Source: Armatimonadota bacterium (GTDB taxonomy: Bacteria; Armatimonadota; UBA10988; DTZQ01). From it: 11,988 bases of DNA. The translations under genes were made by a program, and so were the position numbers. How positions within the stretch are numbered: position 1 is the first letter of the stretch; every line of letters begins with the position of its first letter. Positions 7,801-11,988 of this stretch are shown piece after piece. The DNA is taken from positions 1-11,988 of the forward strand of contig DTZQ01000051.1 in assembly GCA_012961305.1 (NCBI GenBank). Direction: 5' to 3'. A model generated the notes under the pieces. That model made no database searches. It saw nothing but the letters and a program-made list of their open reading frames with translations, and was not told where the DNA came from.

Positions 7801-8045
7801 GCCTGGAATACCGCCTGCCGGGCCGAAGGGGGCACACCTTTTTCGTCCGCTTCCGCTCTGACACCAGCGAAGGGGGGTTCCAGAGTTTCAACCGCAACCT
7901 CCTCTCCCTGGGCCTGAACTTTCAACTGACAGACATCATCGGCCTGCGCATCTCTTTCGACCGGCGCGGATACGTTGACCCTCGAGACCACGACAACAAC
8001 TACACCTCCAACATGTTCAACGCCGAACTGGGCGTGCGGTTCTGA
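4818..8045 (+). CDS. Predicted outer-membrane beta-barrel with Gly/Tyr-rich segments
   Basis: Encodes 1075 aa from the ATG at 4818, which I prefer because it gives a textbook signal peptide (MRRLLFTFIVIG...SATA, cut before Q23) and has AAGGA just upstream. A TTG at 4791 would add nine residues and also has a GGGAG ribosome site. After cleavage comes a Gly/Tyr/Trp-rich stretch (about residues 24-67). A region of beta-strands follows, with two copies of a V-x-V-[DN]-G...Y-x-x-[DN]-Y module (about 226-275 and 347-393). The long remainder looks like barrel strands. Three more Gly/Tyr segments interrupt it (about 435-481, 772-794, 951-984). The protein ends MFNAELGVRF, a terminal-Phe barrel signal. 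The Gly/Tyr inserts are probably surface loops or linkers. It faces a related barrel gene across the shared promoter region. No ligand or enzyme activity can be inferred. It appears monocistronic, since a new promoter follows at 8216. Confidence 0.8.
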   Translation: MRRLLFTFIVIGCLAASPSATAQGYFGGSGYFSGGGYWGGGYGGGSGGWGGYGGWGGYGGWGGPRGMPRKDRLTVSGSGYLTFREYTVTGREQTFRRDTYGQNDRFQNRADLLISGPVWKNLYVHAQVYRDSYGITPVRPVFRFMWLGHDAQVTVGDISPNLGQGNEFVIFSGRSLRGVQIEGQLGRQGRFLTFGSLIASRVQTESFPGDGTAGPYQLKYKPIVQGSEVVYVDGVRQRFGLDGDYTMDYINGWLTFNGTRIIAPTQTIEISYETYGTGETKDQLFGIRLDSSLTPRLTLGLTYLGQRAGTRLPPGTVQQEQRGVDVIVSPTNSQGPFYVRTPGPMVPESETVTVNGQAQVRNVHYFINYETAALNFVQPIPEGTEIVVRFKYLEEFDRASGDRGILGLDGSLTLGRGLTINAQYAISDGAINTRGGYGFGGLGGYGGYYGGYGSYGSYGGYGSYSGSSGWGGYSTYGGSYPGLFRQASLPPRTGRGEALRLRATGQWKAFNFSAEYKNIGDNFTPVDSTGFFYNERGFNFNLAYSPSPKLNVYYRYDRYERPESSGLPAETAGRLIATQSSGGLTWRFGSASQLTLSHNTYGNLGTLRETSLSRDSLSISHRFGSFNFLGSFDRSVNFSATYQTGEQTTPGGFSSLYGEGRSETRSGRLALSYDASNGRFGLRADYAFSEALSSRACTRSESANFGVNFVPTEMVSLNISHRLSKSRSTANPDLIVTGLEGTPSSTPEATAGTPPETSPNRQYFGGFSNNPFGGYGGYGGYSGFSSFGTYGYGSNTNSVSTAVALNFTPPGPWSFSLSYDKQYYEGRFAGAGNQTEGLSFQFGCQLAQNLNFGGSYSLQGLRYLDQNEVTHTNIFNLNLSFQPSSQVRLNLDFQDMRTDSKEGNRPLPLSTGLGAGTGLNPLPGSGLGTGVNPNLTYSSTPNLGTTGGSTTYGGYATGYGSSYGYGSYYGGGYYGGYYGGGMGSLSNRFLSYGIGLEYRLPGRRGHTFFVRFRSDTSEGGFQSFNRNLLSLGLNFQLTDIIGLRISFDRRGYVDPRDHDNNYTSNMFNAELGVRF
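4887..5017 (+). repeat. Gly/Tyr/Trp-rich coding repeat 1
   Basis: Imperfect tandem codons give units such as GGYGGWGGYGGWGG directly after the predicted signal peptide cut. The DNA repeats are degenerate (ggctatggtggctgggg and variants), so selection seems to act on the protein composition. Confidence 0.8.
6120..6261 (+). repeat. Gly/Tyr/Ser-rich coding repeat 2
   Basis: Encodes repeated GGY and GSY triplets (for example GGYGGYYGGYGSYGSYGGYG) inside the barrel gene, following the second surface module and about ten strand-like residues groups. Confidence 0.8.
7131..7199 (+). repeat. Gly/Tyr/Phe-rich coding repeat 3
   Basis: Encodes FGGYGGYGGYSGFSSFGTYG and a short tail between predicted barrel strands. 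It is the shortest of the four segments and has Phe in place of several Tyr residues. Confidence 0.75.
7669..7769 (+). repeat. Gly/Tyr-rich coding repeat 4
   Basis: Encodes repeats such as YGSYYGGGYYGGYYGGG shortly before the last barrel strands. It is preceded by a Gly/Leu/Pro/Asn-rich run (about 7552-7620), so this whole insert is probably one long exposed loop. Confidence 0.8.
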
Positions 8046-8060
8046 ACCATTTTGGAAGCA

Positions 8061-8074
8061 GGGGCTTTAGCCCC
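8061..8074 (+). other. Short GC hairpin after the barrel gene
   Basis: GGGGC and GCCCC (8061-8065, 8070-8074) form a 5-bp stem with a TTTA loop, 16 bases past the stop codon. It has no following T run, so it is at best a weak terminator. No better terminator was found for the rightward barrel gene. Confidence 0.3.
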
Positions 8075-8084
8075 GCCCGTGGGA

Positions 8085-8105
8085 CGTGGCCTATGGCTTA
8101 TCGCC
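8085..8105 (+). repeat. Degenerate 7-bp tandem repeat, copy set A
   Basis: Three consecutive heptamers, CGTGGCC, TATGGCT and TATCGCC, sit between two genes. TATGGCT recurs as an exact unit of the heptamer array at 10813. Confidence 0.5.
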
Positions 8106-8184
8106 TGAGGAACCTATTGGGGGGCTACTTGGGGCAAGTTCTCAGCGTAGAAGGGTGCACTGGCCCCCCTTAAGCCTCCTCAGG
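8104..8184. other. Imperfect long inverted repeat in the intergenic region
   Basis: CCTGAGGA (8104-8111) pairs with TCCTCAGG (8177-8184). Inside it GGGGGGC (8119-8125) pairs with GCCCCCC (8163-8169), separated by internal loops of seven bases on each side. A small CTTG/CAAG hairpin (8128-8131, 8135-8138) lies in the inner loop. It ends 31 bases before the -35 box at 8216, so it is not in the leader of the next gene. It may be a structured end of the barrel transcript or a degenerate mobile repeat. Confidence 0.35.
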
Positions 8185-8215
8185 GGTAATTTCGCGCCCA
8201 AGTGCGAAAATCCAG

Positions 8216-8244
8216 TTGACTAAATCCCCAGGAAAAGGTATAAT
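8216..8244 (+). promoter_or_regulatory. Sigma70-type promoter of the AAA protease operon
   Basis: TTGACT (8216-8221), a 17-bp spacer and TATAAT (8239-8244). Transcription would start near 8251, leaving a leader of roughly 13 bases that is mostly the purine-rich ribosome site. The promoter decides the start of the next gene: in-frame TTG (8216) and ATG (8243) codons lie inside it and cannot be on the mRNA. Confidence 0.85.
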
Positions 8245-8263
8245 GTCGGTGGAGGAGAGGACG

Positions 8264-10513
8264 ATGAGCACCATTCCCTTGGAAGAATTTCCGCTGGAAA
8301 TCACGGTAGAGCAGGCGGTCCAGGAAGCCTACGCGGAGGATTTGGACTGGGTGGAGGAACGCCTGCGCAACCGGCTTTCAGTGCTGATAGAGTGCGACAA
8401 GGCCCTGACCATGTACCTCTACATGGCCCTGCGCGAGCGGCTCAAGGTGCCCGATGAGCAGGGCCGGACGATGACCTGTCGGCTCATCAAGGGACAGGTA
8501 AGCCGCGCCGGGGGACGTCCCCGGCGGGTGGCGGAGCCGGTGCCAGAGCGCCGGGAGGCGGTGGCGGAAGGGGTAGGGGGACAGGGCGAGCGGTTTTCTG
8601 AACCGGCGGTCGGGGCCCCAGCCGGCAGGCTACAAATGACCCAGCGGGACAACACTTACTTAGGGGCCGTGTTGACCAACCTGCGGGAGGCCATTTTGGA
8701 GGCCATCGGGCGGGATGACATCGTCCTCGTGGTGCCCCATCTGGACCTTTTGACCACCTGGACGCGCAGCGGCCTGGGACAGGAAGCGCGGGAAAGCATC
8801 GCCTGGATGTACGAAAATCCCGACGTGACCCTCCTGGGCTTCAAAGACCCCAGTTTGGAAATGCCCCGGCCCATCGAGGATGTGTTCACCGTCAAGCGGC
8901 AAATCATCGGCATTGCCCGAGACAAAATCCGCCAACTCCTGCTGCGCCGCGAAGCCCGCAAGTTCTGCGACCGGGAATTGAACCCCTTCCTGTTCTACAA
9001 GTACGTCTCCGGGCTGAACGCGGTGAAGTTCCGCCGCCTGATGCAGCAGTTAGACTCCGCTCCCGACTACGACCCGGCCCACCCAGAGACCGTCCAGCGG
9101 CTCTACAAACAACTGCGGGAGATGACCATCATCTCCAACTTCGAGATACCCCAAGTGGACTTGCACCGGGACATTGGCGGCTACCACCAGGTCAAGCAGT
9201 TGCTGGAGGAGGACATCCTCTCCCTCCTGCGGCGACGGGACGAGTTGACCGACGAGGCCGCCATTCGACAAATTGAGGAAATCGTTCCCAAAGGACTGAT
9301 TTTCCACGGCCCTTCCGGCACCGGCAAGACCTTCTTCGCCAAGGCCTTGGCCACCGCTCTGGATGCGACCATCATCATCGTCAGCGGACCGGAGTTGAAG
9401 GAGCGGTGGGTGGGAGCCAGTGAGGAAAACCTGCGGCGGGTGTTCACCCAGGCCCGTAAAAGCGCGCCCTCCATCATCGTCTTCGACGAATTGGATGCCA
9501 TCGCCCCCCGCCGGGGAATGTACTACGGCTCCGGCGTGGAGCACTCCATGGTCAACCAGTTGCTCACCGAAATGGACGGCTTCCGCCGGGAGGAGTTGGT
9601 CTTCGTAGTGGGCACCACTAACTTCATGGAGGCCCTGGACCCCGCGCTGCTGCGGCCTGGCCGCTTTGAAATGCAAATCGAAATCCCCTATCCCGATGAG
9701 GACGACCGACGTGAAATCATTCGGATTTACCGCCGCAAGTTCAATCTGGACCTGAGCGACGAGATGGTGGAATATTTGGTGGAAAAGACGGCCGGGTTCG
9801 CCGATTTGGAACAGCAAACCCGCTTCACCGGCGACCACCTCTACGCCGTCTGCCGGGCCCTCAAGCGGCAGGAACTGCGCCGGGGACGGCATCCCATCAC
9901 CAAGCGGGACCTTGACGAAGCCCTCACCCGCAAAGTTACGGCCAAGATGACCGTAACCGAGGAGGAGGAACTGGTGCTGGCCTACCACGAGGCCGGCCAC
10001 GCAGTCTGTGCCCACTTGCTTCCCCACGCGGAGCCGGTGAAGAAGGTTTCCATCATGGCCGGGGAGGGCGGGGTGCCCGCCCTGGGCTACATGATGCAGG
10101 AAATGCGGCGGAACCAGTACATCGTGACCAAAGCCGAACTGGAGGACCTCATCTGCGTTGCCCTGGGGGGACGCCTTGCGGAAGAGTTGATTTTCGAGGA
10201 CATCTCCGCCGGCGCCCAGAACGACCTGCAACAGGTGACGGAAATAGCCCATGCTATGGTGGAGGAGTTGGGCATGGGCGAACGCCTGGGCCAGATAGCC
10301 GTCCGCCAAGCGGGGGAACGGCGGGACATCAGTGGCTGGGTGGCCTCCATGATTGACGAGGATGTGAAAGACCTGATTGACCGACAATATCGGCGCGGAC
10401 GAGAAATCATTCGCCAACACCGCCCGCTGCTGGAACATCTGGCCAAATTGCTGCTGGAGAGAAAGGTCCTGGAGGACGAGGACCTGGAGGCCGCGTTAAC
10501 CAAGGCCCCTTAG
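8264..10513 (+). CDS. Soluble double-AAA zinc protease, FtsH (M41)-like
   Basis: Encodes 749 aa from the ATG at 8264, which follows GGAGGAGAGG and lies just past the promoter. The AAA domain is intact: Walker A GPSGTGKT (349-356), pore loop RWVGA with W382, Walker B IIVFDE (404-409), sensor N453, arginine fingers R464 and R467. Its pore loop and FDELD resemble Cdc48-type ATPases more than FtsH (which has FVG and DEID). A complete M41 peptidase follows: zinc site HEAGH (575-579) and third ligand D654. Unlike FtsH (about 600-700 aa, two membrane helices), no hydrophobic helix is present. Instead residues 1 to about 260 look like a decayed AAA copy: 132-163 aligns without gaps to 382-413, but PH replaces the Walker B DE, and ECDKALTM (43-50) sits where the P-loop should be. 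It likely unfolds and degrades cytosolic proteins using ATP. Substrate unknown. It heads an operon with a small protein and a MoxR ATPase. Confidence 0.9.
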   Translation: MSTIPLEEFPLEITVEQAVQEAYAEDLDWVEERLRNRLSVLIECDKALTMYLYMALRERLKVPDEQGRTMTCRLIKGQVSRAGGRPRRVAEPVPERREAVAEGVGGQGERFSEPAVGAPAGRLQMTQRDNTYLGAVLTNLREAILEAIGRDDIVLVVPHLDLLTTWTRSGLGQEARESIAWMYENPDVTLLGFKDPSLEMPRPIEDVFTVKRQIIGIARDKIRQLLLRREARKFCDRELNPFLFYKYVSGLNAVKFRRLMQQLDSAPDYDPAHPETVQRLYKQLREMTIISNFEIPQVDLHRDIGGYHQVKQLLEEDILSLLRRRDELTDEAAIRQIEEIVPKGLIFHGPSGTGKTFFAKALATALDATIIIVSGPELKERWVGASEENLRRVFTQARKSAPSIIVFDELDAIAPRRGMYYGSGVEHSMVNQLLTEMDGFRREELVFVVGTTNFMEALDPALLRPGRFEMQIEIPYPDEDDRREIIRIYRRKFNLDLSDEMVEYLVEKTAGFADLEQQTRFTGDHLYAVCRALKRQELRRGRHPITKRDLDEALTRKVTAKMTVTEEEELVLAYHEAGHAVCAHLLPHAEPVKKVSIMAGEGGVPALGYMMQEMRRNQYIVTKAELEDLICVALGGRLAEELIFEDISAGAQNDLQQVTEIAHAMVEELGMGERLGQIAVRQAGERRDISGWVASMIDEDVKDLIDRQYRRGREIIRQHRPLLEHLAKLLLERKVLEDEDLEAALTKAP

Positions 10514-10523
10514 GGGCCGTTTT
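10504..10523 (+). terminator. Hairpin over the protease stop codon, possible attenuator
   Basis: GGCCCC (10504-10509) and GGGGCC (10513-10518) form a 6-bp GC stem with a TTA loop, followed by G and four Ts. The stop codon TAG (10511-10513) lies in it. It has the form of a weak intrinsic terminator and could lower expression of the two downstream genes relative to the protease. The short T run and the ribosome terminating on the hairpin make full termination unlikely. Confidence 0.4.
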
Positions 10524-10541
10524 GCCCTTGAGGGAACAACC

Positions 10542-10811
10542 ATGGCCGAGATTACCATTCGTCTCATTGGCAACATTCGCACGGGTAAGAAGGACATCAT
10601 CATCGAATACGATTCCGCTGCCGACCTGACCACTCTGGAGCACGAACGGCGGCACCGGGAGATTGTGGAGCAACTCATCGGCAGAGGCCTGCTCACCCGC
10701 GAGGAACTGGGCGAAGTGCGCGTCGAACGGATAGAGGAGGGAACTGACTACACCCTTCCGGAAGAGGAACCCCCGGAGGTCGAAAGCGAGGCCGTAGCCG
10801 CGAGGGAGTGA
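10542..10811 (+). CDS. Small acidic-tailed protein of unknown family
   Basis: Encodes 89 aa from an ATG with a GAGGG ribosome site seven bases upstream, 28 bases after the protease gene. I do not recognise the family. The sequence suggests strand (ITIRLIG), strand (KDIIIEYD), a long charged helix (about residues 28-48), and a strand (EVRVERI), that is a beta-beta-alpha-beta order. A very acidic tail (EEEPPEVESEAV) follows. No signal peptide, cysteines, membrane segment or catalytic motif. A small beta-grasp-like fold is possible but unproven, and it lacks a C-terminal Gly-Gly. Sitting between an AAA protease and a MoxR ATPase, it may be an adaptor, a substrate tag or an accessory subunit. It may be one of the small accessory domains reported with FtsH/vWA/MoxR ternary systems; I could not check this. 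Confidence 0.8.
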   Translation: MAEITIRLIGNIRTGKKDIIIEYDSAADLTTLEHERRHREIVEQLIGRGLLTREELGEVRVERIEEGTDYTLPEEEPPEVESEAVAARE

Positions 10812-10812
10812 G

Positions 10813-10854
10813 TATGGCTTATGGCCTATGGCTGATTGCTGACCGCTAACGGAT
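10813..10854 (+). repeat. Degenerate 7-bp tandem repeat, copy set B
   Basis: Six consecutive heptamers fill almost the whole gap between the small protein and the MoxR gene: TATGGCT, TATGGCC, TATGGCT, GATTGCT, GACCGCT, AACGGAT. The first five share the pattern [TG]A[TC]NGC[TC]. The array starts one base after the TGA stop and leaves little room for a normal ribosome site for the next gene. Confidence 0.65.
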
Positions 10855-10860
10855 AGTGCC

Positions 10861-11886
10861 GTGAATAGTTACATCTCCGAAAACTTCCCCTCCTTCGCCC
10901 AGGTGCGGGAGCGAGTAGAGGGAGCCTGCCGGCGTATCAATGCCCTCGTGCGGACCCTCAACCGCTTCTACGTGGGCAAGGAGGAAGTCATCGAACTGAT
11001 GGCCCTGTGCACCGTGGCCCAGGAACCGCTACTTCTGGTGGGGCCGCCGGGCACCGCTAAGTCCGATTTGGTGGTCAAGTTCTGCGAGGCTCTGGGCTTA
11101 GCGGAGGAGGACTATTTCGAGTACATGCTCACCAAATTCACCGAGCCCAGCGAAATCTTAGGCCCCATTGACATCGCCGAACTGAAGGAAGGTCACTACC
11201 TCCGCCGAGTACAGGGCAAACTGCCCACCGCTAAAATCGTCTTCCTGGACGAAATCTTCAAGTCCAACAGCGCCATCCTCAACACCCTGCTGACCATACT
11301 CAACGAGCGCAAGTTCTACCAGGATGGCCGTCCAGTACCAGTGGAAATGGTCATGCTCTTCGCCGCCACCAACACCGTCCCGGAGTTCTCCGAAATGGAT
11401 GCCCTGAAGGACCGTTTTGTCTTCAAGGTCGAATGTGCCGAAGTGCGTGCCCGCTACTTCGAGGAACTGGTGGACAAAGGGGTAATGCACGAAATGTACT
11501 GCAGTTTCCGCCAGCGCCCCTGGACTACCGACTGTACCCTCGAGGACTTCCTCACCGTCAAAACCTACTTAGACTACCTCATTTCCGGCCACAGCACCGG
11601 CGAGGGCAGCGAGACCGCCCTCTCCCGCGACCGGGCTCGCTATTTCCCGCCCCCGGTGTTCGACCTCTTCCGCCGGATGCTCACCGCTTTGGAGGAGGAG
11701 GAACTGATTGTCCTCAGCGACCGGAAGGTCATCAAACTCTACCGCCTGCTGCGCACCCGCGCCTTCCTGCTGCACGGCGGCGAGGTTCGGCCAGAGGACC
11801 TGCGGCTGTTAAAACACATAGGCGAACGGGAGGAACACTTTGGCCTGCTGCGAGAGCGAGTGGAGCGGATGTTACAGGTGGGTTAA
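10861..11886 (+). CDS. MoxR-family AAA+ ATPase, RavA subfamily
   Basis: Encodes 341 aa. Walker A is GPPGTAKS (61-68), Walker B IVFLDE (126-131), sensor 1 ATN (169-171), with a likely arginine finger near R185. The stretch KFTEPSEILGPIDI, then IVFLDEIFKSNSAILNTLL, is typical of RavA. A helical region with LSDRKVIKLYRLL follows, like the sensor-2 region of RavA. E. coli RavA is about 500 aa, so this form lacks most of the C-terminal discoidal part. RavA/MoxR proteins act with vWA-domain partners as ATP-driven remodelling chaperones. No vWA gene is inside the window. The start is GTG at 10861; an in-frame stop lies 21 bases upstream, and only a weak GGAT precedes it, so translation may be poor or re-initiation dependent. 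Here it probably assists or regulates the upstream protease. Confidence 0.92.
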   Translation: MNSYISENFPSFAQVRERVEGACRRINALVRTLNRFYVGKEEVIELMALCTVAQEPLLLVGPPGTAKSDLVVKFCEALGLAEEDYFEYMLTKFTEPSEILGPIDIAELKEGHYLRRVQGKLPTAKIVFLDEIFKSNSAILNTLLTILNERKFYQDGRPVPVEMVMLFAATNTVPEFSEMDALKDRFVFKVECAEVRARYFEELVDKGVMHEMYCSFRQRPWTTDCTLEDFLTVKTYLDYLISGHSTGEGSETALSRDRARYFPPPVFDLFRRMLTALEEEELIVLSDRKVIKLYRLLRTRAFLLHGGEVRPEDLRLLKHIGEREEHFGLLRERVERMLQVG

Positions 11887-11919
11887 AAAGGGGGTAACTA
11901 CTCAGCCAGTTCAACATGA

Positions 11920-11948
11920 TTGACCGGAATGAAAATACCGGTTAAAAT
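11920..11948 (+). promoter_or_regulatory. Sigma70-type promoter for the next gene off the right edge
   Basis: TTGACC (11920-11925), a 17-bp spacer and TAAAAT (11943-11948). An inverted repeat ACCGG/CCGGT (11923-11927 and 11938-11942) spans the -35 box and spacer and could be an operator. No coding start with a convincing frame follows within the last 40 bases, so the gene it serves is outside. Confidence 0.65.
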
Positions 11949-11961
11949 TATGGTGGTGAAT

Positions 11962-11988
11962 TGAGACGGGGGACGGGAGACGGGAGAC
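11962..11988 (+). repeat. Degenerate 7-bp tandem repeat, copy set C
   Basis: TGAGACG, GGGGACG, GGAGACG and GGAGAC(...) run to the edge of the window, so the array probably continues. The period is seven bases, as in the two other intergenic arrays, but the unit sequence differs. Confidence 0.6.

Noticed and set aside
4818..8045. TonB-dependent receptor
   Set aside because: No TonB box or typical plug motifs were seen; the modules and Gly/Tyr inserts do not fit that family.
9050..10438. 462-codon minus-strand frame opposite the protease gene
   Set aside because: The plus strand encodes conserved AAA and M41 motifs over the same bases; the opposite product is His/Gly/Val-rich with no known motif.
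8264..10513. Classical membrane-bound FtsH housekeeping protease
   Set aside because: No N-terminal transmembrane helices, a Cdc48-like pore loop and Walker B, an extra degenerate AAA-like domain, and a MoxR gene in the operon.
10813..10854. CRISPR array or riboswitch in the gap before the MoxR gene
   Set aside because: The 7-bp units have no spacers, and no stable hairpins or aptamer-like conserved core are visible.
11433..11897. 154-codon plus-strand frame overlapping the MoxR gene
   Set aside because: It is a +1 frame shadow rich in Pro and Arg; the overlapping frame holds the RavA-type C-terminal region.
11916..11945. Nine-codon open frame near the right edge
   Set aside because: No ribosome site, and it overlaps the promoter at 11920-11948.

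Overview
The window comes from a GC-rich bacterium with a two-membrane (diderm) envelope. Two large proteins have export signals, are rich in beta-strands and end in an aromatic residue, as outer-membrane beta-barrels do. Three promoters have near-consensus sigma70 boxes with exactly 17-bp spacers. Short intergenic stretches carry degenerate 7-bp tandem repeats. I cannot name the species. An uncultured, possibly thermophilic lineage (Armatimonadota- or Fervidibacter-like) is only an impression.

Left part (about 1-8045), envelope block. Two transcription units diverge from a 239-bp region (4579-4817, taking the ATG start of the rightward gene). Leftward are a membrane-anchored protein with two zinc-finger anti-sigma motifs and a long proline-rich extracytoplasmic tail, then a 1025-aa predicted beta-barrel, ended by a strong intrinsic terminator at 100-133. 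Rightward is a 1075-aa predicted beta-barrel interrupted by four glycine/tyrosine-rich segments. Both barrels carry a short module of the form V-x-V-[DN]-G ... Y-x-x-[DN]-Y ... L-x-F, so they are probably distant relatives. The shared region holds a sigma70 promoter (rightward), an ECF-sigma-like promoter (leftward) and operator-like quasi-palindromes. No sigma factor gene is in the window.

Right part (about 8046-11988), AAA+ block. An own promoter (8216-8244) drives a 749-aa soluble protease. It has a dead AAA-like domain, then an active Cdc48-like AAA domain, then a complete FtsH-type M41 zinc peptidase. It has no membrane anchor. It is followed by an 89-aa unrecognised small protein and a RavA-subfamily MoxR ATPase. 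FtsH-like protease + small protein + MoxR matches the layout I recall for the computationally described FtsH/vWA/MoxR ('ternary') systems. A vWA-domain gene would then be expected just beyond the right edge, where another good promoter (11920-11948) starts a new transcript. This is the most interesting part of the window: a cytosolic, chaperone-supervised protease system of unknown substrate.

Most other long open frames lie opposite these genes and are shadows of the GC-rich coding strand.
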